Positions 1 through 12,600 of a stretch of 64,000 nucleotides of DNA are shown here, in pieces. The translations under genes were made by a program, and so were the position numbers. The stretch is from assembly GCA_022828595.1 (NCBI GenBank), contig JAKGHH010000001.1, positions 136,977,017 through 137,041,016 on the forward strand. Reading direction: 5' to 3'. Numbering within the stretch: the first letter of the stretch is position 1; the number at the start of each line of letters is the position of its first letter. The stretch comes from Nelumbo lutea (lineage: Eukaryota; Streptophyta; Magnoliopsida; Proteales; Nelumbonaceae). The notes below the pieces were generated by a model, which saw only the letters and a list, made by a program, of their open reading frames with translations, was not told the DNA's origin and ran no database searches.

Positions 1-539
1 AGCAGTTACTCCAATTCCATGTAATGCCAATGCTTGCCTTGGCAAAAGTGTTTCACTCAACATTTTTCTAGCATATTCTCTTTTTTCCTTTTAGTGAAAT
101 TTTTACGTTACTATAAAAGAAATACTTGCCTGGGAAAGAGGCTTCTATGCAAAAAGACAAACTAATGAAATACTCTTTTTATACAAAAATAAGGATGAAA
201 TGCTTTTCCACCCTCTAAAGCTCATACCCAAGAAGCATAAATGCAGACTTTAAATGCTAAGTCCTTAAATAAAAATTATACAAGCAAGCTTCTAATGCTT
301 CACCACTTGAAACGAAATACAATTTATGTTTGTGTTTATCCATGTGCATTGCACATGCCACCTAACTGCTGGCTCCACCCTTGCACCTACTAGTATAGGA
401 ACAAGCAAGCATAACAGAAGAATTGATCCTTGTCTCTAAATATTTGATGCACAGAACAAATAGGAAAGAACACAGAAACCAAAGTAATAACAGTCTTGAG
501 TATCCATCTCCTTTTTTCTGAGTACAGCTTATACAATAC
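1..539 (-). other. NSF intron 7, partial
   Basis: AT-rich sequence downstream of exon 7 on the minus strand. No further NSF exon or mobile element was recognised. Confidence 0.7.
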
Positions 540-648
540 CTTTGGTTCTTTCCCATTTAACATCTTTCCAATCTGGCGAGCCATGAGTGTCTTCCCAGTA
601 CCAGGAGGCCCATAAAGCAGCATCCCTTTGACATGCTTGATGCCCAAT
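540..648 (-). other. NSF: NSF exon 7 (Walker A of D1)
   Basis: 109 nt. The first base completes Lys246; then [20 protein letters not shown] (Walker A) and [16 protein letters not shown]. Donor AAG|GTATTG at 539. The next expected exon (Walker B region) is not in bases 1-539, so it lies outside the window. Confidence 0.95.
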
Positions 649-3600
649 CTGGAATATCAAAAGCTTTTCTAATGAGGACCAAAAAGAAATCAACATACCC
701 CCCCCCCCCCCGAACACACATACAAACCCCAAAATAAAAATCCATTGAACCAAAAGGTTTAAATGACAAGAGTGTGAATTACTTATTCGTTACATGTGGG
801 GGATAAACTCGAGAGGCAAATGCTCGTCTAAATATATTTTCAAATTCTGCATCTAGACCACCAATACCCAATGACTGGAAATTGAATTCCTTATGCTTAA
901 AGATGTTGCTGCTGGCTGCTGCACGTTGATTGACAATCTGCACAACTCAAGAATGGTGAATCAATATAATTTGTCATCACCAAAGATGATAATAGCAATA
1001 ATTAATAGATAATGGAGAAGCAAGATGGAATAATTTTAGAGAGAAGAGAAAGAAGCATATGACAAAAGAAAAAAAAAGGGTCTTAGCTATTTTCATAATT
1101 CCATTTGAAAATGAAAATTTAGTAGTTTTACATGATTTCAAGATGATTTGAACTGTCACACTGAACCAATAAGAGGAACTAGAGACAACAAGGAAAGCAT
1201 ATCAGCAAAAATGAAGTTTACCTTTATCCCACTGCTATTTGATGCTTCAAAAACAAAGTATGTCTCACTTGATATCATTCCCCTCTCAAGGGTCTTTGAC
1301 TTTTCACTCTCTACGACTGCCTGTGTGACTGTAAAGATATAGTTGTTACCATGATATTCAAAAGATCCCCTTTGTCCTGCTGTCATAACCTGCACATGAG
1401 ACAGTTTTAAAGCTAGATCCTAGAATACATCAGAGACAAATCATTTCCATTTTTCCAAGAAAAGACTTGAAAATAATATTAAGATGTAATATAAAATTCT
1501 AATACTTTTTGTTCATTAGCAAAATCAAAGAGATATTTTGGTCTGAACGTCAAAGAGCTTTATTAATGCAAAAGCTGACAAGAATACAATCATCTAGCTC
1601 TAAAACAAAAATAAGACATTAAAATCTTTCATGAAAACAGCAAACAAAATACAAAGTTCACTGAAGATACATCACAGCTGTAGTACATTTAGACAAGTGA
1701 TGTTCTTTCTCAACAAGATCCTACATAGGACTCTGAATAAATTAAGAGACAAAACAAACATAATTCTCTTTTTTATGAAGTAATTAACCAATTCTCATAT
1801 TAACTTTAAAAACCAGTGTATCTTTGTGGAATTGAGCACGGACTATTAATCAATTGCAAATGTACTTTCAGCATTTGGTCTAATTTCTTATAGCTGTTTA
1901 AAAGAAATTGGGTTACTTCAAAGAACCTTCCTGCATTGTTCTACCCAATGTTTAAAAACGACCCAGAAAGGGAACCATTTTAGTCAACGGTCCGACCGTC
2001 CGGTTCAAATGGATGGCCCGTTCTGACAGAAAAATTAAAAAAATAAAAAAATAATTAAAAAAATAAAAAAGGTCAAAAACCATTGAACGGGTCAATGGGT
2101 CGACGGTTCGACCGCCTGGATCAACGGTTTGTTGATTTTTTCAATGGTTTTTTACCAGATTCTGGGTTTTGGGTAAAACGGAACCAGTTGCTTGAACGGT
2201 TCCTGGGCCGAACGGTCCGACTGTCCGGATCAACGGCGGTTCGAAAACATTGGTTCTATCCATGAAAAGTAAGAGGTGAGAGGAGGCATTACTCTATTGT
2301 GGAATCCTTTCCCCCTTTGCCATATGAAGACACCAGCTTCTCAACTGATGTATTGGACAAAGAGATGAAAGAACTATGATTTGCAATTTACTGGTACATA
2401 ATTTTGAAGGAGTTCCTTGGCCTAACATGTGACAACTTCAGTCAGCAATGGAAGGAGACAGTGTTTAACTCTTTTTCTGATAAATATAGAAGTTTAGAAG
2501 TATGTTTATATATGCTTGTACATGGTTTTATCTCATTAACCATGTAAAGAGGATCTAATCCTCTATGGGGGCTTTCTCCCTCTTTTTTCCATTTCATAAT
2601 TACCATTTATCAAGAAATAGTTAATGCAGCAAGCTTTCTTAAATAGAGAGAGAGAGAGAGAAAGAGAAAGGGAAAACTTATCTTTTTTAAATAATTTAAC
2701 AAATGAGTTTTGACCACTCATAACATCCTGGATGAAAAAAAATTATTGACAAACAACAAATTCATACCTTGACATGAGATGATTGATAAACATTGTACAT
2801 TTAAGTTTCATCAGAACTTCCAAAAATCTGGAATTTCTTTCCAATTTCAAAGGTCAGCAAAACAAGTTCAGAAAGATAAATACTAAAGTTCCAAATGATT
2901 GTTATTCTCCAAGTACTGCAACATCTAATTGTGTTGGTTAAGTCTCATCCAATATCTAGGGAGGCAGACATGAGCCTTTTGGAATTAGAACCCCAGTTAA
3001 AAGCAAAGAAGCTCATCTTTATTAGTTGTAGCTTCCACAAAAAGGACCACTAAAGGCCCATGCAAGGTTCAAAATTTCGATATGATACACCTCATATCAA
3101 GCGTATTGTATTGTATCGTACGATACACCTATTTAAAGGTGTTTTGAGGAAACTATTCATTTTGATTATTATATAAATATAAAAATACTTATAAAAATGA
3201 AACTTTGAAAAGAACAAAAAATAAAAAGTGCATTGTATAAAGCACTGATACTTCTCTTCCAATACACAGAGGAGTATCAATACTTTGAACCTTGGGCCCA
3301 TGCAATACTGCTATCAGATTTGATTAGAATTCTATCCACACCAACCAGCCCTGGGCTGTGGAGTGGTAGCTGTTAGACAGTTTTGTATGCCCTTAGCTTC
3401 AACCAAGATGATGTAGTTTATGAGTTTATTGTAAATGAATAAAAGTGCATATTTGATTCATGTTCCCTTGCTATGTTTCTATGTAATACCCTTAAACTGG
3501 ACATTTAATGAGACTCATGTTAGTTTAGAATGTTCAAAGCCAGTGGGTCAGTTTGGGGAGACATATCCTAATAAGGTTGACACTATTGTGCCACCAAGTC

Positions 3601-6600
3601 AGTTAGGGTGGTCTGTCTCAGCTGCTAGGGTGAGACCCTAGGCACATACAATGTATGATTAATTAAATCTTTGAACTATACTAGATTTTCAGTATGGCCC
3701 TGAACTTTGGAGATTAATGGGAAAAACTGGAAAGTTACAATCGACCCCAAGACTCGATTATGATACCGCACTAGGTGTCGGATTGGGCTGGCTTTGATGT
3801 ACCAATCAATGAGATCCTTAGCGGGGGTCAAAACCTGGGTATATTGGGACAGCCTGAGAATTCATCTGAGTGGGTGGTCATAGTGACACGATCAGCCCCC
3901 TTTGTCAGACAAAGGTAATGATCGGGGATGCACTTTCATAGATGGAAACCAAGACGGTCGGCAGCCGATTTCAGTCATTGAGATTTGTTTTGCAAAATAT
4001 ATTTTATATGAGATATAAAAGTATATACATTATGGTTTTGAAATGATTTGCAAGAAGGTTTTAATTCCCGGGATCCATATAAGCAGAGAGTGCAACACTG
4101 TTCCTTGCAGCCGAGGGAGAGGTCCTCTCTTGTCGGGCAATGTATGATCATTATGGGCTGAGAGGTTAAGTGTAAGACCATTGAGGATAATACCTGATGG
4201 GCTAATCATGCATCTGCGCACAGTCCCTGGGTGTTACAAGGTGGCTTGGCCCAGGGACCACTTATGGTAAGTGTTGGGCCCATAGAGCCCATTTGATGGG
4301 TTTCAGGGGGTGCACTATCCATAACAGTGTATTCGACCAGGCCTTGTAACAAAGGCTAGGCCGAACCCATGTGGCTGATGTGTAGATCAATGCTTGGGTC
4401 CCACACCATACAAAGAAGCCCAATTGGGCAGTAGTTAGGAAGGTTAAGTGAGCATATAAGCTTAATGGGCCTAAAGCCCATTTCGAACTGGGCTATTTAA
4501 TTAGTTAATTATGGGGCGAATTCTGAGATGGATTAGCAGATAGGACAGGGTCTTGACCCTATCCATTCAGAGAGTCCAGATCTGAATGTGATTCGGATCT
4601 AGAAACCTCCTAATGAGATTAGGAGAAAGCTAATCTAATCTGCAGATAAGATAAGGGTTTATCCTTATCACCTAAAGAGAGGGTTGATCCAAATATGATT
4701 TGGATAAGCAGCTCCCAATTGGATTGGAAGCTGATCCTTTAGGTTAACAAAAGAAGGAGGGGGCGGCAGCCTTAGACACAGATTCACATCCTCTTTAGTG
4801 CTGAGGAACACAGAAGAAAGAATTAAGCAACCCTACAGAATTCTTTCTTGCCGCCTCCCTATTCTTGCTGCCACTATTTGCCAGTTCGATATCCAGCTGT
4901 GGAAGAAGTCAAGATTCTATCTAGACATCAGTTCTTTGAGAAAGAATTGATAGGAAGCTGTGCTCACGTGCCATTCTGCTGCTTCTTGCAAATGACAGAT
5001 TTCTTGGAGAAGAACACTACTAATTCTGCTCCATTCCACACTGCACCATCTTCAGTGGGAGCAGTCTTTGGATCTTTCCTAGGGCGTGAACACCTTCCTT
5101 GGGGGATACTAGTTCTCCATATCAGGTATAATCCTCTCCTACTCATTTTGGTTCAGATCTGGTTCAGTTTGTGGTTCAAGAGGGAATGCGATTCCCAGTT
5201 GAAGGGAGAGAAAAATTTTTGAAATTCTCCCCCTTATTCTGCAATCTTTGGGCATCCATAGGATGGATATCCTGTCCCTTCAGTGGTATCAGATCCATGG
5301 TTCAAATCTTGAACCATTTTGTTTCAGATCTGAACCTGCGCAAACGGGCAGAAGGCGTTCTATCCAATTTGCACAGATATGGGTTTTGGGAAATTTGTTC
5401 CCAAAATTAATGAGCAAATAATCTAAAATTAATTTTATATAAATTTGATTATTATTTAGAACTAGTCTTTATGATTTTCTTGATTTATGGGTTGTTCGTA
5501 CCAGAGGAGATCGAAATCTTGATTTGCGCAGGGAACCTGCGATTTTGCAATTTTTGGATTATTACATTTGGTCTGTAAAATAATTTTTTTTATTTTTTAG
5601 ACTGAATGTATAGGTATTCGATCTGATGTAATTATTAATAAAAATTAGGATTTTTATTTATTTTATTTTTGGATCGAAAATGGTGGCGCAGAAAAGGAGA
5701 TTTCGTAGAGAAGGAGATTTCGCAGATGGGAGAATTGCAATCTGCGATTTGCAAACTGAGATCTAACCTCTATTTTGCAGGATGGATTGTGCGAACAACC
5801 CTGTTTGACTGATTCTTGATTTTCTTTTATCAGTATTTAATTTTAGATTATTTTCTTGAATTAAAGATTTAATTAAAGATCAAACCCTAGACCCATTCAA
5901 ACCAAGATTGGTTCAAACTGTTTGGACCAAATCTAGTGTTTAATCAAGGCTGAAAGTCAGCCCTATTTTTTCCACTAATGGGCCTGAGGATTGATATTTA
6001 ATTAAATGGTTAATTCGGCCCAACCTGTAAAGGCCCAGTTTTAAATAGTTAAAACTGCTAAAAGCCCACTTAACACAAAAAGCTATATGGGTTGAACCAT
6101 TCGGCCCATATACCTAGATAATATTAATGGTTAATATTATGGATTTAAAATGGGCTTCAAATGGGCCTTACAGATGATTAATTGATTGGGTCAATTTATC
6201 CTTGCATGAGATGTATGGATGTGTGATGTGCTACGTACATGGGCCATAAGTGCTTGGCTCATGCTCAAACGACAGTGACTCTTGCGCACACCATGGCTAA
6301 ATGCACATCATAGCCATGGTGTCCCTTTTGGTCATTGGATGACCTCCCTCAGTGATGGGCCCCACACCTCATCCAGAGGTTTGCGGAACCCTAGCCGATT
6401 TAGGCCCACCGAAATCTAACTTTATGAAAGTCAGTGGGAGCCACTTTGGTTTGACCTAGATCAAACTAGGGCATAATTAATTGTTCCCTCTAGTTAATAT
6501 GAGTGCAAGTGATAGGGAGATTCATATGATTAACTCTCTAAAGGCCTTCCATCATTAGCATGAGGATGGGTCCTTCAGTAATGAGGAAAACGCACCAGAA

Positions 6601-9600
6601 AATGGGCTATCCATTTGCTGTTGGGCTTGTCTGAGTGTTTCATAAGATGATAGGGGCGTCATAGACCGATGTGGGAGGGGCTTCACCAGAAAATGGGAAC
6701 TCTCTCACGGTACCTTGGCGTTTACGAATATGATGGGTAAGCACTCTCTAGATAGAAATGTTTACCTGAAAATGGCTCTGAACCTTGTCTGACAGAGGCC
6801 AAAGGGAAAACTCATATGATGAGTGGATATGATCCTTCACAGAAAGGTGGTGGGGTTATGCAGCTGAAACAGTTGGCTCCATGCACCCTATGTGATTTCC
6901 CACATTTCTAGAGACAACCCGTAGTCTCCGTCACTGAGAAAGGAGGGAAATCTCAGAGATGAATAAATGGAAATGGAACGTAGGTTAAAATCCATATCTA
7001 TGAAATGAACATGAATCAAATATGGTTGTGGACTGATGTTTGCTCTTTTATCAGAAAATGGCAAACGAATCTTTTGCAAAGCTTATTGACGACAACAAGC
7101 TTAAGGGCCCAAGCTATGCCGATTGGTACAGGAACCTTATGTTGGTCTTAACCTCTAAAAAGTTGGATAAGGTAGCCAAGAATCTGCCCCAGATCATCTA
7201 GGAGATAGGGCTTCTGAGGCCTGTAGAAGAGAATACCAAGAACGGGAGGAAAAAAACTCCCTTGCCCGCTGCTATATCATTGCCTCTTTGGACAATCCAA
7301 TTCAGAGGTAGTTTGATCATATCAAACTTGTGAAGGACGTATTGGATAGTCTCAAGACAATGTACGAAGAGCAGAATCGTTCTACTCGGTAGAAGATCTT
7401 GAAACAGTTCATGACTGTGCAGATGTCCAAGAGCCAACAAGTTCATGACCATTGTCTCCGGATGATGGGTTGTATCAACGAACCGGAAGCTCTTGGATCC
7501 GGGCTAGATCTAGTAACACAGATCGATGCTATTCTCAACTCTCTGCCTCCATCCTTTAATCCATTTATCATGAACTACAACATGAACAAGCTGAATGTCA
7601 GCTTGCAAGAACTCAACAATATGTTGCAGAGGGCTAAAGAATTGATTAAAAAGGATGAGCCCATTGCCATGCTTGTTGAAACTAGCAAATCAAGCAAGAA
7701 AAAGAAGGCAAAGAGAAAGCCCCAGAAGAAGGCTACCAAACCCAAGAAGCAGAAGAAAGACAAAGCATCAGATGCCTGTCACTTTTGCAAGAAGGCCAAC
7801 CACTGGAAAAGAAACTGTCCTACCTAGCTGGAATCCAAGAAAGGTAATTTCGAAACTAGTGTTATAGAAACCAACCTGCTAGTAGTTTCTGCGTCCTGGT
7901 GTATTGACTCTAGGGCTTCAACTCATGCGTGTAACTCACTGCAGGGGTTCAAGGTAAGCAGAAGGCTGAGTGAAGGAGAAGTCACACTCTACTTGGGGAC
8001 TACTGCAACTGTTGCAGCCGCGACCATAGGAACTGTGGAATTACTGTTTAGAGAATGAACAATCATACTGGAAGATTGTCTTTATGTACAAAATTTAAGG
8101 AGAAATTTGATTTCTGTCTCAAAACTATGTGCAGATGGTTATTCTGTCTTCTTTAGTAATACGATTACTATTAAAAGAAATAACAGATTCATCGCATACG
8201 GGGAACTGGAGAACGGTCTCTATGTTCTACATCCTTTTCTAGAAACTAACATAACCGAAACTACGTCGGCTGAAATCCCCAAGAAGAGAGCCCGTGATAC
8301 AGTTAATCCCACGTGTCTGTGGCATTACCGACTTGGCCACATCGGTGTTGACCGAATCACAAGGTTGGTAAAGGATGGTCCTTTGGATTTTCTAACTGTA
8401 GAAGATCTTCCCACCTGTGAGCCTTGCCTACAAGGCAAGATGATGAAACGGCCATTTAACGGTAAGCCTGAAAGATGTACAAGCACACTTGACCTAATAC
8501 ATACTAATGTATGTGGTCCCCTGAGTGTTAGGACACGGAATCAACACGTGTATTTCATCACCTTCACAGATGATTTCTCACGATATGGTTACGTGTACCT
8601 AATGAGACACAAGTCTGAATCCTTTGAAAAGTTCAAAGAATTTAGACAAGAGGTCGAGAAATAGTTAGGGAGAGAAATTAAAGCCCTTTGATCAGATCGA
8701 GGTGGCGAGTATCTCTCTGACGAATTCAGGGACTACTTAAAGGACAATGGGATAGTATCACAATTAGCTCCTCCTGCTACACCACAACTTAATGGTGTTT
8801 CAGAGAGGAGGAATAGGACCTTATTGGATATGGTCCGGTCGCTTCTCATACACTCAGAGTTACCCACATCCTTTTGGGGTTACGCATTAGAGACTGCGAT
8901 TTACGTGCTGAATCGGGTTCCAACCAAATCGGTTCCGAATACTCCATATGAACTTTGGACCGGAAAGAAACCAAGTGTCAGACACTTGAAGATTTGGGGT
9001 TGTCTAGCACACGTTAAAAGAACGAGTGCAGACAAGTTGGAATCCAAGACCAGCCGTTGCCTATTTGTAGGCTACCCAAAAGGCTCTGTAGGTTACCTAT
9101 TCTATGACCCAAGTGAGCAAAAAGTGTTCTGCAGTCGAAATACACAATTCTTGAAAACTGATTACATCCTGGACACCCATCATCAGGAAATTGTTCTTGA
9201 TGAGGAGAGCTCAGGAGTAGTGGGAGATGTCCCACAAGTTCCAGGTAGTGACCAACCTAGAAGATCCACTCGGGTATCTAGGCCACCAGTCCGTTATGGT
9301 TATGACCAGGATAGTTACCTGGTGGAAACCTTGACTAGTGAGGAGGATCCCGTGACTTACGCGGAAGCTATGTTGGACATAGATTCCCAGAAGTGGGTGG
9401 AGGCCATGAGAGCAGAGATGGACTCAATGGAGACCAATGGAGTCTGGACTCTAGTAGATCTACCATTCGGGGTAAAAGCAATCGGTTGCAAATGGATTTA
9501 CAAGAGGAAGAAGGGCCCCGATGGTAGAGTTGAGACCTTCAAAGCTCATCTGGTGGCGAAAGGGTACACTCAGAAAGAGGGCATCGATTATGAGGAAACC

Positions 9601-12600
9601 TTTTCGCCTGTGGCCAGGCTTAAATCCATTAGGATCCTGCTAGCTGTAGCAGCATACCATGATTATGAGATTTGGCAGATGGATGTCAAAACTGCATTCC
9701 TGAATGGAGATCTTACTGAAGATATTTATATGCAGCAGTCGCAAGGGTTCATTGATGCGGGTCAGGAAAACATGATATGTAAACTTAATAGATCCATTTA
9801 TAGACTTAAGCAAGCTTCTAGAAGTTGGAACATCCGTTTTGACTCTGGTGTCAAACCGTTTGACTTCAAGCAGAATCCGGATGAACCCTGTGTCTACAGG
9901 AAGTACAGTGGAGATAAGGTTACCTTCTTTGTTCTATAAGTGGATGACATTCTACTCATTGGGAATGATGTAGGAATGTTAACTACGGTGAAAGTATGAC
10001 TTTCACAACAATTCTCCATGAATGATCTTGGAGAAACCTCCTTTATACTGGGTCTTCGACTCTATAGAGATAGATCAAAGCGGATAATAGGTTATCCCAA
10101 TCTGCCAACATTGACAAAATAGTCAAAAGATACAGCATGTAAAACTCCAAGAAAGGAAATATTCCTTTCAGGCACGGAGTCACTCTCTCCAAGAAGATGT
10201 CTCCCAAGACTTCTGAGGAGATTGATGGCATGAAAGACATTCCCTATGCCTCTGTTGTAGGGAGCATCATGTATGCCATGCTGTGCACTCATCTTGACAT
10301 TGCTCAAGTAGTGAGTGTAGTAAGCAGATTTCAGGCAACCCAGGGCAGGAGCACTGGACTGCTGTGAAAAACATACTTAAGTACCTTCAAAGGACAAAAG
10401 AGTTTTGTCTAGTATTCAATGGTAGCTCACTACAGATCCAAGGGTATACAAATTCCAATTTCCAGTCGGATCCAGATGATAGAAAGTCTACATCTGGATA
10501 TGTTTTCACGATAGGATCGTGTATTGTTTGTTGGAAAAGCAGCAAATAGGGGTCCACTGCAGACTCCACGACCGAGGCCGAGTACATTGCCGCAAGTGAA
10601 GCTACAAAAGAAGTCATGTGGATGAAGAAGTTCGTTCACGAGTTGGGAGTAGTTCCGTCCAGCACATCACCCATCCCATTGTTGTGTGACAACAATGGAG
10701 CCATTGCTCAGGCTAAGGAGCCACGAGCCCACTCGAAGTCGAAGCACATCGAGAGGAAGTACCACGTACTACGGGAGATTGTTGGTAGAGGGGACGTCCT
10801 GATTCAGAAGGTAGCGTCAGCGGAAAATGTAGCAGACCCATTGACGAAGCCACTATCACAGAAAGTGTTTGAGAAACACGTGGAAAGCATGGGACTCCGG
10901 CTTGTACCTGATTGGACCTAAGTGCAAGTGGGAGCTGTTAGACAGTTTTGTATGCCCTTAGCTTCAATTAGAATGATGTACTTTATGAGTTTATTGTAAA
11001 TGAATAAAAGTGCATATTTGATTCATGTTCCCTTGGTATGTTTCTGTATAATACCCTTAAACTGGACACTTAATGAAACTCGTGTTAGTTTAAAATGTTC
11101 ACAACCAATGGGTCGGTCTGGGGAGACCTATCCTGATAAGGCAAACACTGTTGTGCCACCAAGTCGGTTGGGGTGGCCTGTCTCAGCTACCAAGGTGAGA
11201 CCCTAGGCACATACAGTGTAGGATTAATTGAATCTTTGAACTGGACCAGATTTCCAGTATTGCCCTGGACCTTGGAGATTGATGGGCAAAACTGGAAAGT
11301 TACACCCGACCCCTAAACTCGATTATGATACTGCACTAGGTGTCAGATTGGGCTGTCTTTGATGTACCAATCAGTGAGATCCTTAGCGGGGGTCAAAACC
11401 TGGGTATGTTGGGACAATCTGAGAATTCATCTGAGTGGGTGATCATAGTGACAAGATCAACCCCTTTGTCGGACAAAGGTAATGATCGGGAATGCACTCT
11501 CACTAATGAAAACCAAGACTGCCGACAACCGATTTCAATCGTTGAGATTTGTTTTGCAAAAATATATTCTATATGAGATATAAAAGTATATATATTATGG
11601 TTTCTAAAATGTTTGCAAGGTTTTAATTCCCGGGATTCATATAAGTAGAGAGTGCAACATTGTTCCTTGTAGCCGAGGGAGAGGTCCTCTCTTGTCGGGC
11701 AGTGTATGATCATAATGGGCTAAAAGGTTAAGTGTAAGACCATTGAGGATAATACCTGATGGGCTAATCTTGCATCTATCCACAGTCCCTGGGTGTTACA
11801 AGGTGGTTTGGCCCAGGGACCACTTAGGGTAAGTGTTGGGCCCATAGAGCCCATTTGATGGGTTTCAGGGGGTGCACTGTCCATAACAGTGTATTCGGCC
11901 AGGCCTTGTAACAAAGGTTGGGCTGAACCCATGTGGCTAATGTGTAGATCAATGCTTGGGTCCCACGCTATAAAAGGAAGCCCAACTGGGTAGTAGTTAG
12001 GAAGGTTAAGTGAGCACATAAGCTTAATGGGCCTAAACCCATTTCGAACTGGGCTATTTAATTAGTTAATTATGGGGCAAATTCGGAGATGGATTAGCAG
12101 ATAGGATAGGGTCTCGACCCTATCCACTCAAAGAGTCCAGATCTGAATGTGATTCAAATCTAGAAACTCCTAATGAGATTAGGAGAAAGCTAATCTAATC
12201 TGCAGATAAGATAAGGGTTTATCCTTATCACCTAAAGAGATGGCTGATCAAAATATGATTTAGATAAGCAGCTCCTAATTGGATTAGGGGCTGATCTTTT
12301 GGTTAACAAAAGAAGGAGGGGGCGGCAGCCTTAGACACAGATTCACATCCTCTTTAGTGCTGAGAAACACAGAAGAAAGAAATTAAGCAACCCTGCAGAA
12401 TTCTTTCTTGCCGCCTCCCTGTTCTTGCCGCCACTGTTTGCCAGGTCGATCTCAAGTTGTGGGAGAAGTCAAGATTCGATCTTGACATCAGTTCTTGGAA
12501 GAAGAAATGAAAGGAAGCTGTGCTCACATGCCATCCTGTTGTTTCTTGCGAAGGACAGAGTTCTTGGAGAAGAACACTGCTGATTCTGCTCCATCCTGCA

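Noticed and set aside
2083..2265. 60-codon frame
   Set aside because: Inside the hAT-like MITE and made of its repeated GACGGTTCGACC words.
4848..5222. 124-codon plus-strand frame
   Set aside because: Lies inside the copia 5' LTR; the same region of the 3' LTR has a different, broken frame.
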